A DNA stretch of 64,000 bases from Balneola sp. (GCA_002694685.1 NZMW01000010.1:434001-498000); one strand, 5' to 3'; shown: positions 35,520 through 44,717, numbered from the stretch's first letter. The notes: a model not told the origin generated them from the letters alone. Program-made: numbers and translations.

Positions 35520-36785
35520 ATGAAAGCCATATTCGAAAAAATTCCGAATGATTTAAGAGATATTTTCACGCTTATTATTGGAAACAGCTTTTCAATGTTT
35601 ATTCCGGTTTTGGTTTCACCGATTATAAGCAGAATGTATGGAGCTAGTGATTTTGGTGTATTTACTATTTACCTGGCTGTATTATCTCTCTTTAGTTCTT
35701 TTGCTTCAGGAAGGTTTGATTATGCGATTTTAATTACAAAGAGTAGGCATAATGCCCAGCACCTTTTTAAAGTCGCAATAATTTTGGCAACGGGCATATG
35801 TCTGTCCTTAATTTTGGCACTTCTTTTTTTTGATAACCAGTTCCTCTCCTTAATGAATGTTGAGTCGATGGGCGTATATGTCTATTTACTCCCAGTCAAT
35901 ATTTTTCTATTTGTTATTTTTCAGGCATCTCAAAACGCCTTGAACAGGGAGAAGCTATACAAGCCAATTTCAGTAAGTAAAACCATTAAGTCGACTATCA
36001 CAGGTGGAGTACAAGTAGTTTTCGGATTTTTTGGTTTATTGAATAGTGGGCTGATTGTAGGAAAACTTTCTGGAGAATTCTTTTCCTCCTCTTATTTAGT
36101 TGCTAAGCTTAGTCGTGTAGATAACTATTTATCATCTGCTTTTTCGCTTAAGAGAGCCAGCTATTTGATGAAAAAGTATGAGAAGTTTCTCAAGGTAAAT
36201 GCGCCTCATGCTTTAGTGAACAATCTCTCGTTAAGTGTAACACCAATTCTGATCGGCTATTTCTTTAGCGAAGATACTGTAGGTTATTATGGGCTAAGCT
36301 ATATGGTTTGTGTTGTACCTGTACAACTTATAGGCCGCGCTTTTTATCAGGTAGTAAGTCAAAAGGTTTCTGAGATGTTTAATGACGGAGTTAACCTTAG
36401 AAGTTATATCAAGAAAACGATCAAACGCCTGTTCCTGCTTTCAATTATTCCATTTGGAATTTTGACGATTTTCGGTCCACAAATATTTGAATTTGTATTC
36501 GGAAATGAATGGTACATATCAGGGCAGTTTGTTCAAATATTGGCTCCATTTCTGTTTGTAGTATTTCTGATATCACCCCTTACCTATATTCCCCTCATCT
36601 ACAACGAACACAACAAGTCATTCTATTTTGAAATTGCTCTTTTTGTTTCAAGAGTTTTGGCTCTAATAATTGGAGCAAATTTGGGTAGTGTGTATATGGC
36701 CTTAATTCTGTTTAGTGCAGTTAGTGCAGTAGTGCAATCAACCAACCTGTTGTGGATTTATTCCTTAACCAAACCAGTGAAGTAA
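35520..36785 (+). CDS. Wzx-like polysaccharide flippase
   Basis: A 421-aa membrane protein with about 12 hydrophobic segments of the MATE/Wzx fold. Early text includes FSMFIPVLVSPIISRMYGAS and DFGVFTIYLAVLSLFSSFAS, which resemble the polysaccharide-biosynthesis flippase family. FGPQIFEFVFGNEWYISGQF lies near 320. It would turn the undecaprenyl-linked repeat unit to the periplasmic side. Its stop shares one base with the next start (TAATG at 36783-36787), so the two are coupled. Confidence 0.85.
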   Translation: MKAIFEKIPNDLRDIFTLIIGNSFSMFIPVLVSPIISRMYGASDFGVFTIYLAVLSLFSSFASGRFDYAILITKSRHNAQHLFKVAIILATGICLSLILALLFFDNQFLSLMNVESMGVYVYLLPVNIFLFVIFQASQNALNREKLYKPISVSKTIKSTITGGVQVVFGFFGLLNSGLIVGKLSGEFFSSSYLVAKLSRVDNYLSSAFSLKRASYLMKKYEKFLKVNAPHALVNNLSLSVTPILIGYFFSEDTVGYYGLSYMVCVVPVQLIGRAFYQVVSQKVSEMFNDGVNLRSYIKKTIKRLFLLSIIPFGILTIFGPQIFEFVFGNEWYISGQFVQILAPFLFVVFLISPLTYIPLIYNEHNKSFYFEIALFVSRVLALIIGANLGSVYMALILFSAVSAVVQSTNLLWIYSLTKPVK

Positions 36786-38509
36786 TGGCAGGTATCTACG
36801 GATTATTATCAAAGAAGAAGGTTTTTGGGGATAATCTATACCAACATTTTTATAGCTATAAAAAGCCGGGAATAGTAAGTGAAGAGCATGCTGATGAGCT
36901 ATTCACCTATGGAAGAAGTGCGCTGTCAAAATTTAGCAAGGATAGATTTTTGGAACAGGTAAACGATCATTTGGTAATAGGATTTGAGGGGGTTACATAT
37001 TCAGCAAAGCCTGAAGATTTCCAGAAATTCTTTCTAAGAGAATATCAAAAGAATGGGATATCATTTATTGAAGATATCAAGGGTCAATTTTGTGGTTTTG
37101 TGTATGATAAAAGGGAGAAAAAACTATTCATCTTCACGGATCACCTTTCAACCAAGCCATTATACTTTTATATCAATAAAGAAAAAGAAGTAGCCTTTTT
37201 CTCATCAGAACTTAAGGTGATTTCAAAATCACTGCGGGATGCAGGTTTGTCAATAACACCAGATCCTGATGGATTCCGATGCTTGCTTACCTGCGGATAT
37301 ATGCTCGACAACCTTACCCCTGTAAAAGAGATAAAGAAACTGCCCTATGGTACTATCACCTCTGTTAGTCTGGACTCCTTCGAGGTTGATGAAAAGAAGT
37401 ACTTCAGCATTAAAAAGACAGAGAGAAAGGCAGACAAAAGTGAATTCATAAAAGGAATTAATGAACGAATGGTGGTGGCTGTAGAGAATGAATGGAACAA
37501 AGACTTACAGTATTCATATGAACATTTCACTTTATTAAGTGGTGGGTTGGATTCAAGGGTAAACGCGATGTTAGGTGCTCAATGCACAAAGGGGAAAATT
37601 CACTCACTTACTTTCTCAAAACCTAAAACTCCAGACGAGAAAATCGCCAAACAGATTGCTGAAGACCTTGGCTTCAATCACAACTTTATTCCCATGAATA
37701 GCGGGGACTACCTGTCAGGCAATGAATATGATTTTGTAAAGGCAAATGATGGGTTAGTAGGTTATTACGGGGCTGCACACCAACAATATGCCATTCAGCA
37801 AGCAAATCTAATGGGAAAGGGCTTAATTCATTCAGGTCAAATTGGGGATGTTTTATTTGGGTCTTTTACGTTTAAAGAGAATGATGTAGAAGCTTTGTTA
37901 GGTAAGCTTTTCTTTAGCCCTGATAAGCAGATTTCTTCAAAAATTGAATTGCTTCGAAAAATGAAAAACGATGAATTTAACGGAGCAGATGCCGAGGTGT
38001 TTTCATTAGAGCAAAGGCAAATTAATGGAACGATGAATGGGGACAGGGCTTGTTCTCATTTAGGAGATTCAGCTTCCCCTTTTTATGATAAAGACCTTTT
38101 GAGCTATTGCCTGTCTATACCTGACATGTATAAATATAAACAAGCAATTTACTTAGACTGGATGAATGAGTGCCAGACTCAACTAGCTTCTTTTAACTGG
38201 GCGGCAACAGAGGCAAAGCCTTCCAATAACCCAGTCCATAAAACTTTGGCATTTAAAAACAGGTTGAAGAATTATGTAGCAAGGAAAATTGGGTTCGAAA
38301 GTAAAAATATGAACCCATTTGAACAATGGTATCTTGAAAACCAAAAACTAAGGGATAGCATAGACGGGATTTATCAGAAACGTGACTTAGGTAGTCTAGA
38401 TAAAGAACTCAAGAATGATATAGAATACACTTTTGAAAAGAAAAGCGTGATTCCAAAAATGTTAGCAATCACAGCTATTCTTTCATACCGACTTCACTTC
38501 CTAGAATAA
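36785..38509 (+). CDS. Asparagine-synthetase-like enzyme lacking the nucleophile Cys
   Basis: A 574-aa relative of AsnB in the polysaccharide locus. The N-terminal class II glutaminase-like domain begins MAGIYGLLS, so the usual catalytic Cys2 (MCGI in AsnB) is Ala. Residues about 100-145 still show the fold (GQFCGFVYD, STKPLYFY, FFSSELK). The synthetase domain has the intact PP-loop SGGLDSR at 252-258 and a later YDKDLLSYCLSIPD helix. It would therefore activate a carboxylate with ATP but cannot release ammonia from glutamine by the usual route. It may amidate a sugar acid with free ammonia, or use an amine. The start overlaps the wzx stop. Confidence 0.82.
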   Translation: MAGIYGLLSKKKVFGDNLYQHFYSYKKPGIVSEEHADELFTYGRSALSKFSKDRFLEQVNDHLVIGFEGVTYSAKPEDFQKFFLREYQKNGISFIEDIKGQFCGFVYDKREKKLFIFTDHLSTKPLYFYINKEKEVAFFSSELKVISKSLRDAGLSITPDPDGFRCLLTCGYMLDNLTPVKEIKKLPYGTITSVSLDSFEVDEKKYFSIKKTERKADKSEFIKGINERMVVAVENEWNKDLQYSYEHFTLLSGGLDSRVNAMLGAQCTKGKIHSLTFSKPKTPDEKIAKQIAEDLGFNHNFIPMNSGDYLSGNEYDFVKANDGLVGYYGAAHQQYAIQQANLMGKGLIHSGQIGDVLFGSFTFKENDVEALLGKLFFSPDKQISSKIELLRKMKNDEFNGADAEVFSLEQRQINGTMNGDRACSHLGDSASPFYDKDLLSYCLSIPDMYKYKQAIYLDWMNECQTQLASFNWAATEAKPSNNPVHKTLAFKNRLKNYVARKIGFESKNMNPFEQWYLENQKLRDSIDGIYQKRDLGSLDKELKNDIEYTFEKKSVIPKMLAITAILSYRLHFLE

Positions 38510-38519
38510 CCTAAAGTAG

Positions 38520-40253
38520 TTAATTACGAATATTCTGAATAGCCACGTAAGTCGTAATAATTCCAGTAATGGTAGTAATAGCAGTCATTATCAACTGGGT
38601 GCGAGTATTACGGAGTTGAGCCTGTTGTACCTTGTAAGCTCTTAACGCATTAAGCTCTTCTACCGGCTGGCGATCCACAAAAATACGGTCGCCGGATTCT
38701 ATTTCAGTTTCTCCGGGTTTGTACCAAGTGGCATTTCCTGACTTGATAACGAATACTCGTTCCTTGTCTGCGGAAAGAGCAAAACCTCCGGCGCGGGATA
38801 CATAATCCATTACTTTGGAATTGGGAGTGTAGGGAAAGTAACCGGGGTTATTAACCTGCCCGAAAACAAAAAGGGTATTCTCATCCCGAGGAATATATAG
38901 CCGGTCGCCATCAAAAATCTTGAGTCCAGAAAGCTGGCTGTCATCTTTTAAATCGATAAATACCTTATCCTGGCTTAGTTTAGTTTCGGCTTCAAGATAC
39001 TCGAGACCCTGAACAAGCTGGTCTGAAGTTCGGCTCATTAACTGAGAATTAAATTTATTGGGTATTTCATTTCTGAAACCACCGCTTCTCATTAGGTAAG
39101 CCGCTTGAGGCAAAGCATTATCAGTTAGACCGCCTGAGAGTTCCAGTAGCTCCAAGGCTGTTGTTTCACCAGAATAGACTGGGAAATTCCCTGGTATCTC
39201 AACTTCACCATAAACCCATGCTGAGGCAGAAGTATTCCTTTCATCACTAAATGGGGCAACCACTCGATCATTAGGTTGTAGCTTGAAGGTATTCCAATCT
39301 TCGGGTTGAACAGTGATTTTTTCAGCACCACTATCCGTTCTTCTGAATACCATGAGGAAAGACGTGTCCGCAATCACTTCAAATCCACCTCCAATTTCTA
39401 ACAACCGCTTTGGGGTGTCTCCTTTGATGTATTGAAATTCGTAATCAGCTTTTACTGCTCCTGAAATACTGACTTTTGGGGTTTCAATGTTCGTCTTTTT
39501 CAGGATAATAACATCCCCATCATTTACCATTGGGTTAAATTCGGGATTACCAAGACGGAAGTAGGACACTAAATCTGCGTAATCCACAGTGCCATCTTCC
39601 CGCTCAATACGAATATTGCGATAGGCATAATTTCCCTTGGTAAGAAAGTCACTGGAGTTTGAAAGAGAAGCGTTTCTTAAATCACGGCTACCGTCCGTAA
39701 CAGAGGAGTAAATGGCTTGATCTACTCTGGATTGAGAAGGAATCATATACTTTCCGGGATACGGCACTCCGCCTGTCACTTGAATATAAATAGGTCTGGG
39801 GCTTTCAAGGGTGATAACAACGGAAGCGTTTTTGACAAACTCTTCAGATTCTTTAGCAATTTTATTTTCAGCTTCTGTAATAGTTAATCCGTCAACGTTA
39901 ATAGGACCAATTGAAGGTATAATCACATCTCCGGCCGGGTTAACCATTACGCCTCGGATAAAGAAATTTTTAGAAGCTTCTACCCTTATTGAAAGCAAAT
40001 CATTAACACCAAGCTTATAGGTGCTTTTATCTATCATCTCGTCATAAGGTAATTGCCGTGCTGCAAGCTGAATTCCTAAAGGATCTGAGTAATAGGTCCC
40101 GTCAAAAATATCGAAGTTTAAGTTTAGGCCTGTTGCACTTTGATTGTTGCTTTGATTTTGTCCTGATACGGGATTCGTTGCAAATAACATGATCCCAAAT
40201 AACAGGAAAATCTTGAAAAAGCTTTTATTAATCGTATTCAAATAATTTTTCAC
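38520..40253 (-). CDS. Polysaccharide export protein with SLBB repeats (Wza-like)
   Basis: A 577-aa protein beginning at GTG 40253, which overlaps the EamA stop by 4 bases. A signal peptide (FKIFLLFGIMLFATNPVSGQ) is followed by the poly-export domain (YKLGVNDLLSIRVEASKNFF; GDVIIPSIGPINVDGLTITE). At least three SLBB segments come next (YIQVTGGVPYPGKYMIPS; VYGEVEIPGNFPVYSGETTA; VFGQVNNPGYFPYTPNSKVM). A hydrophobic C-terminal helix (TAITTITGIITTYVAI) could be a membrane end. It would form the export channel. It is on the opposite strand from the flippase and its partner gene, 10 bases from the asparagine-synthetase-like stop. Confidence 0.87.
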   Translation of the reverse strand: MKNYLNTINKSFFKIFLLFGIMLFATNPVSGQNQSNNQSATGLNLNFDIFDGTYYSDPLGIQLAARQLPYDEMIDKSTYKLGVNDLLSIRVEASKNFFIRGVMVNPAGDVIIPSIGPINVDGLTITEAENKIAKESEEFVKNASVVITLESPRPIYIQVTGGVPYPGKYMIPSQSRVDQAIYSSVTDGSRDLRNASLSNSSDFLTKGNYAYRNIRIEREDGTVDYADLVSYFRLGNPEFNPMVNDGDVIILKKTNIETPKVSISGAVKADYEFQYIKGDTPKRLLEIGGGFEVIADTSFLMVFRRTDSGAEKITVQPEDWNTFKLQPNDRVVAPFSDERNTSASAWVYGEVEIPGNFPVYSGETTALELLELSGGLTDNALPQAAYLMRSGGFRNEIPNKFNSQLMSRTSDQLVQGLEYLEAETKLSQDKVFIDLKDDSQLSGLKIFDGDRLYIPRDENTLFVFGQVNNPGYFPYTPNSKVMDYVSRAGGFALSADKERVFVIKSGNATWYKPGETEIESGDRIFVDRQPVEELNALRAYKVQQAQLRNTRTQLIMTAITTITGIITTYVAIQNIRN

Positions 40254-41161
40254 TTTGGTTGAATATGTTTCTTGAATGGATTTGAATTTAGTCGGGCTAA
40301 AACGATACCGGCAATTACTGAAACAGCTCCAATATATTGAAGAACTGAGAGTTCTTCACCTAATAAAACAAGCCCAAAAATAAGACCGAGTACAGGTACC
40401 AGATTTTGATAAGCTGCAGTTCGTACAGCTCCGATCTTTTTTACTCCGTTGTTCCAGATGATATAAGCGAGGCCTACGGATAAAGCCCCACTGTAAAAGA
40501 TACCACCATATCCTATCATGGTAATTTCCCTCCAGTTTAGTTTTATCAAAAAGGGAAGGCCCACTATAAGTAAGCTGACAAGCCCAACAACCGACATAAA
40601 TGCGGAATATTGTATGGGACTGTACACTTTCAAATACTTCCTGGAAAGAATGGTATAAGTTGCCCAGCAGATGGCAGCGATCAGCGTGATGATGTTCCCT
40701 AAAAAAGTCTCCGACTCAAAAGAGAGCGTCCCCTGACCTCCCATGATAATGAAAGTGACTCCGGTAAATGCAAAGAAAACACCAATCGCTTTAAGGGGGG
40801 TAAGTTTTTCATCCGTAAAAAATTGAGAGAGTAGAGCTACCCAAATTGGGATAGTACCTAACATGACAGCTGCGTTGGCGGCATAGGTATAGTTAACCCC
40901 GATGATGAAAAACATTTGATAGAAAAGGTTTCCCACTATCCCAATACCGACCATTTTCCAAAAGTGCTCTTTTTCAACTTTAAGAGAATAGCCTCTTTTA
41001 TGGGCGACAAACCAAAGTAGTGCCGTAGCAAAAATAAACCTCAAAGCATTAAAGCTATATGGATCAATCTCGCGCAAAGAGACTTTTACAATGCTAAAGT
41101 TTAAAGCCCAAATAATAGCGACGAGAACTAAGCTGAGGTCAATGAAGTAGGAGCGATTCAA
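40250..41161 (-). CDS. EamA/DMT-family permease
   Basis: A 303-aa integral membrane protein with ten hydrophobic segments in two EamA halves. Features are the start FIDLSLVLVAIIWALNFSIV and the second-half text FSVRIGAVRTAAYQNLVPVL-like KIGAVRTAAYQNLVPVLGL with LLGEELSVLQYIGAVSVIAG. The substrate is unknown. Its stop overlaps the SLBB start, so both may share a transcript. A -7 like element (TACCTTTG on the minus strand, 41184-41191) lies 23 bases upstream of the start. Confidence 0.87.
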   Translation of the reverse strand: MNRSYFIDLSLVLVAIIWALNFSIVKVSLREIDPYSFNALRFIFATALLWFVAHKRGYSLKVEKEHFWKMVGIGIVGNLFYQMFFIIGVNYTYAANAAVMLGTIPIWVALLSQFFTDEKLTPLKAIGVFFAFTGVTFIIMGGQGTLSFESETFLGNIITLIAAICWATYTILSRKYLKVYSPIQYSAFMSVVGLVSLLIVGLPFLIKLNWREITMIGYGGIFYSGALSVGLAYIIWNNGVKKIGAVRTAAYQNLVPVLGLIFGLVLLGEELSVLQYIGAVSVIAGIVLARLNSNPFKKHIQPK

Positions 41162-41183
41162 ATACGGTAAAGTTTGGTGAGGC

Positions 41184-41191
41184 CAAAGGTA
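41184..41191 (-). promoter_or_regulatory. Candidate -7 promoter element for the EamA gene
   Basis: On the minus strand the sequence is TACCTTTG, matching the Bacteroidota TAnnTTTG consensus, 23 bases before the ATG at 41161. A TTG at the expected -33 distance is not seen. A GTGATT/AATCAC inverted repeat (41232-41248) lies further upstream. Confidence 0.35.
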
Positions 41192-41231
41192 ATGGTTAAT
41201 GGGTTTTAAACCGAACGTATTCTTGATTGTA

Positions 41232-41248
41232 AATCACGGACAGTGATT
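41232..41248. promoter_or_regulatory. Inverted repeat in the EamA-TetR divergent gap
   Basis: AATCAC (41232-41237) and GTGATT (41243-41248) are exact reverse complements with a 5-base spacer. It lies between the divergent EamA and TetR genes, together with the palindrome TGTTAACA at 41265-41272. Either may be a regulator-binding site. Confidence 0.3.
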
Positions 41249-41291
41249 CTAAGCAGGCCTATTCTGTTAACAATTTATTTATCTAAAAAGA

Positions 41292-41323
41292 TTGGGAACT
41301 ATTTGAGAATGTCCGTAGTTTTG
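41292..41323 (+). promoter_or_regulatory. Predicted promoter of the tetR-type gene
   Basis: TTG at 41292-41294 and TAGTTTTG at 41316-41323 match the Bacteroidota -33 TTG and -7 TAnnTTTG elements with a 21-base spacing. The start codon at 41358 is 34 bases downstream. Confidence 0.5.
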
Positions 41324-41341
41324 TGACCTCAATTCAAAAAA

Positions 41342-41354
41342 TGACTTTAAGTCA
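41342..41354. promoter_or_regulatory. Candidate operator for the TetR-type regulator
   Basis: TGACTT and AAGTCA form a perfect 6-1-6 inverted repeat ending 3 bases before the ATG at 41358 and about 18 bases after the -7 element. TetR proteins commonly repress their own gene from such sites. No second exact copy was noticed upstream of the TolC-like gene. Confidence 0.45.
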
Positions 41355-41357
41355 ATT

Positions 41358-42062
41358 ATGGGAACATCTGAGCGCAAAGAGCGCGAAAAAGAAAGGAAAA
41401 AGATGCTGATTCTTGAGTCGGCAGAAGAGCTGATTCTTGAAAAAGGATTGGACAACCTGAATATGGACGAGATTGCTGAACGAGCAGAAGTTAGCAAGGG
41501 GTCCTTATATCAATATTTTAAGAATAAAACTGACCTTGTTCTTGGGATCTGCAATAAGGCAACGGATATGTTATCAGGCCAAATTGCAGAAGTGCTGACT
41601 AAAGATATTCCGGGCATTGAAATGGTATACACTATAGGGGCTACTTTTTTAAACTTCGTTCGTGCTCACCCTGAATTTTTCCGGTCAATGCGCTTCTTTG
41701 ATAACCTGAAAGACACTAATCAACTTGATGACAGTGATTATGTAGAAATGTGTCAGGGTAATATGAATACATCATTTACCAGCATGGTCAGGGCTATCCA
41801 AATTGGTATGCAAGATGGCACGATCAATAGCTCTTACGATCCCAAAGAGTTGGCTGTCTTACTTTGGAGTACCTCGCATGGGATGGTTAATATGGCTTAT
41901 CTACATCAAAATACGCCCCACTTCCAATTACTTGAAAAGAATAACATACAGATGGATTCTTTGTTTGAGGGATATATGAAGCTGATTGGTTGTGGAATCG
42001 CCACTGGAGATCAAGATGTTCAGGATGACTCCAAGTCATTTTTTGAAACAGACCTAAATTAA
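41358..42062 (+). CDS. TetR/AcrR-family regulator
   Basis: A 234-aa regulator with an N-terminal helix-turn-helix: ILESAEELILEKGLDNLNMD, then EIAERAEVSKGSLYQYFKNK with the GSLYQYF recognition helix. The rest is the helical ligand-binding/dimer domain, with an extended C-terminus rich in D and S. It sits just upstream of a TolC-MFP-RND operon transcribed in the same direction, a standard arrangement for a local efflux repressor. A palindrome overlaps the region just before its start, consistent with self-control. Confidence 0.9.
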   Translation: MGTSERKEREKERKKMLILESAEELILEKGLDNLNMDEIAERAEVSKGSLYQYFKNKTDLVLGICNKATDMLSGQIAEVLTKDIPGIEMVYTIGATFLNFVRAHPEFFRSMRFFDNLKDTNQLDDSDYVEMCQGNMNTSFTSMVRAIQIGMQDGTINSSYDPKELAVLLWSTSHGMVNMAYLHQNTPHFQLLEKNNIQMDSLFEGYMKLIGCGIATGDQDVQDDSKSFFETDLN

Positions 42063-42068
42063 AACCGT

Positions 42069-42087
42069 AGAAGCGTTCGCTTTTTTT
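42069..42087 (+). terminator. Weak terminator between tetR-type gene and efflux operon
   Basis: AGAAGC (42069-42074) can pair with GCTTTT (42079-42084) through one G-U around a GTTC loop, with more T bases to 42087. The stem is short, so it may stop only part of the transcription. Confidence 0.4.
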
Positions 42088-42114
42088 GAATCTAATTTTA
42101 GAACTTTAATATTC

Positions 42115-43581
42115 ATGATACTCAACTCACTCAAGCAGGCTGTAATCATAGTCGCAGCATTGTTTTTTCTTACTACCTCATCTATATATGGTCAGGTTAA
42201 AGGTGATTCTCTTTTAAACGATGCTCAACTTACGTTAGAGGACGCTATCAAAGTTGCTGTTGCTAATAACCCACAAGTGAACCGGGCTCTGCTATCTGTT
42301 AAAGATGCTGATCAGCTTGTGAGAATTGCTTACAGTGAAGTCTACCCAAATATTGCTTCAAGCCTCAATTACACCCGTAATTTTGAGATCCCCGTACAAT
42401 TTGTGCCGGGAGAATTTTTTGGAGGTCAGCAAGGAACATTAGTACCTGTTGCCTTTGGAACTGATAACAACTGGCAAGGCGGATTCACGGTTACTCAAAA
42501 CATTTTTAGGGGTGAAGTTTTTGTAGGCCTTTCAACTTCTGAAATTTTTAAAACCGTTCAGCAGGAAAACTTAAGAGCAACTACTCAGCAAATTATCACA
42601 CAAACCCGGATTGCTTACTATCAGGCCTTGGTGGCTAAAGAACAGCTAAGGTTGCAAGAGGCTCAAATCAGCAGGCTGGAACAAAACCTGAGGGATAACC
42701 GGGCAAGACAAAAGGCAGGCTTAGTTGATGAGTATGCGGTACTGCAACTTGAAGTTCAGCTAAGTAATCAGCGCCCACAACTAATCGAAGCCCAATATAG
42801 TGTTGACGAAGCTTACAGGAGTTTAAAAGTAGCTCTCGGAATTCCGTTGGGTATCAATTTTGAAATCATAGGCGAATTGAACGATTTCGATATCATCTCT
42901 GATGAAGCCGATTCGGATGCGAATATGGTTATTAAGAAAGTGGATCAAATGAATCCATTTACTTACGAGAAAAAAGAAGAGCAATGGCCAGGTTTTATTG
43001 ATTATCGTGGCGACCTTAGAATATTAGACGCCCGGCTCGATTTAAATGAAAAAGAGATTCAGGCTGTAAAAAGTCGCTTTCTCCCTACCATCACAGCCTC
43101 ATACAATCTACAGTGGAGCGCAGCTGAACCGGATGAGCCTACCTTCTTTGAGAACAATGCTCGATTTCAAACTTTGGGTATTAACGTAAGCCTTCCTCTT
43201 TTTGAAGGATTTAAAAGGCTGGCTGATGTTCAACGTTCCCAAATAGCCCGCAAGGATATTGAAGAACAAATACGTGGTGCAGAGTTGGCGGCTGAAAATG
43301 AAATTGCTTCAGCGGCAGAAGAACTCAATAAAGCATTTGAAACAGCTGAAGCCAGAAAACAAGCCCTAAGTCAGGCTGAGCAAGGTTATCAAAGATCACT
43401 TAAAAGATTAGAGAATGGTATTGGCTCACAAATAGAAGTCACAGATGCTGAAGTACAAGTACGTCAGGCTGAAGTGAATTACGCGCTGATGGTATTTCAA
43501 TATTTAAGTGCAAAAGCACAGTATGATCTGGCAACCGGTCAGGTGCCTTATGTTGATACAATAGAAATGGATGTAGAATGA
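42115..43581 (+). CDS. TolC-like outer-membrane efflux protein (RND operon)
   Basis: A 488-aa TolC-family protein with a signal-like start (AVIIVAALFFLTTSSIYGQ). The paired helical repeats are LTLEDAIKVAVANNPQVNRA near the N-terminus and RILDARLDLNEKEIQAVKSR in the second half. The conserved end contains NGIGSQIEVTDAEVQVRQAE. It forms the trimeric outer-membrane duct of a tripartite pump. It is the first gene of the operon; its end overlaps a possible start of the MFP gene (ATGA at 43578-43581). Confidence 0.9.
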   Translation: MILNSLKQAVIIVAALFFLTTSSIYGQVKGDSLLNDAQLTLEDAIKVAVANNPQVNRALLSVKDADQLVRIAYSEVYPNIASSLNYTRNFEIPVQFVPGEFFGGQQGTLVPVAFGTDNNWQGGFTVTQNIFRGEVFVGLSTSEIFKTVQQENLRATTQQIITQTRIAYYQALVAKEQLRLQEAQISRLEQNLRDNRARQKAGLVDEYAVLQLEVQLSNQRPQLIEAQYSVDEAYRSLKVALGIPLGINFEIIGELNDFDIISDEADSDANMVIKKVDQMNPFTYEKKEEQWPGFIDYRGDLRILDARLDLNEKEIQAVKSRFLPTITASYNLQWSAAEPDEPTFFENNARFQTLGINVSLPLFEGFKRLADVQRSQIARKDIEEQIRGAELAAENEIASAAEELNKAFETAEARKQALSQAEQGYQRSLKRLENGIGSQIEVTDAEVQVRQAEVNYALMVFQYLSAKAQYDLATGQVPYVDTIEMDVE

Positions 43582-43613
43582 TTTTTAACAAAAAAGACAA
43601 GAACTCAATCAAA

Positions 43614-44699
43614 ATGAAAAAATTTAATTTTCTAATTACTCTTTCGCTGCTTGCTTTAGTCAGTGCTTGTTCAAGTGATGATGCGCAGACTTCTGAGAAT
43701 GCAGAAGAGCTTATAAAGACGGTAAATGTGGTTACTCAGGATATTAGCACAGGTACTTTTACAAGCTATGTCCGGGTTATTGGTACGGTGGAAACATCAA
43801 ATGATATAATGATTTCTGCTGAAGTTAACGGACGGGTTATATCCTATGCAGTAAACGAAGGTGAGATTGTTCGTAAAGGACAAACCATCATCAAAATAGA
43901 TGACGCTAAATTGATGCAGGAAAAAGCACGTTTAGAGGCCCTTGCAGGACAAGCCAAGGAAAACTACGAACGCCTGAAAAGAGTGTACGAGGAAGATGGG
44001 ATTGGATCAGAGATCGAATACCTGAATGCCAAGTATAACTATGAGCAAACAAAGTCATCCCTTGAATCCATAAAAGTTGATTTAGCTAACACAAGTATTA
44101 AAGCACCTTTCACAGGCAAGCTTGAGTCCAGGATGGTTGAAGTTGGTGAAATGGTTGCTGCAGGCACACCAGTAGTACGCCTTATTGGTTCTGAAGACTA
44201 TATCATATCAGCGGGAGTACCAGCACGTTACTCTGATGTTGTGCGAACCGGTGACGATGTTAAAGTTTGGTTTGATACACAAGACAGTGACACATTAAAT
44301 GCATCCATCGCTTACACAGGGAGCAGTATTAATCCGCAAAACAGAACATTTCGGATTGAAGTTGCCCTTCCCCAAAAAGCAAACCAGTATAAAGTGGATA
44401 TGATCGCTAATATCAGGCTAAATACACTGAGAAGAGACAGCTCAATATTTATTAGCGAAGAATATATCTACTCCAAAAGAAATGGGTATGTAGTGTACGT
44501 GCTTTCGGAAAATGAAAAAGGTAATCCCATAGCGAGCGAGAGAGTAATAGAATTGGGTCCATCCTATAAAACAGATGTAATTATTGAAAATGGGCTAAAA
44601 CCGGGTGATAAACTGATAACCATCGGTTCCGCATTTTTGGATGATGGCATGCGCGTTACTGAGAAGGAATCACCCAGCACAGAAATAGCAGCAAATTAA
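43614..44699 (+). CDS. RND periplasmic adaptor lipoprotein (membrane fusion protein)
   Basis: About 361 aa from ATG 43614, which gives a canonical lipoprotein signal MKKFNFLITLSLLALVSAC with Cys19; an upstream ATG at 43578 overlaps the tolC stop and would add 12 residues. The lipoyl half-motifs are VRVIGTVETSNDIMISAEVN and, later, TSIKAPFTGKLESRMVEVGE. A helical hairpin lies between them (ARLEALAGQAKENYERLKRV). A beta-barrel and membrane-proximal domain follow. It connects the RND pump to the TolC duct. Confidence 0.88.
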   Translation: MKKFNFLITLSLLALVSACSSDDAQTSENAEELIKTVNVVTQDISTGTFTSYVRVIGTVETSNDIMISAEVNGRVISYAVNEGEIVRKGQTIIKIDDAKLMQEKARLEALAGQAKENYERLKRVYEEDGIGSEIEYLNAKYNYEQTKSSLESIKVDLANTSIKAPFTGKLESRMVEVGEMVAAGTPVVRLIGSEDYIISAGVPARYSDVVRTGDDVKVWFDTQDSDTLNASIAYTGSSINPQNRTFRIEVALPQKANQYKVDMIANIRLNTLRRDSSIFISEEYIYSKRNGYVVYVLSENEKGNPIASERVIELGPSYKTDVIIENGLKPGDKLITIGSAFLDDGMRVTEKESPSTEIAAN

Positions 44700-44717
44700 T
44701 TTTATTCGGAAATCATT

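Noticed and set aside
37712..37721. ACCTGTCAGG, matching one arm of the REP-like palindrome
   Set aside because: Only one arm is present inside an intact coding region with no complementary partner; coincidence is enough.
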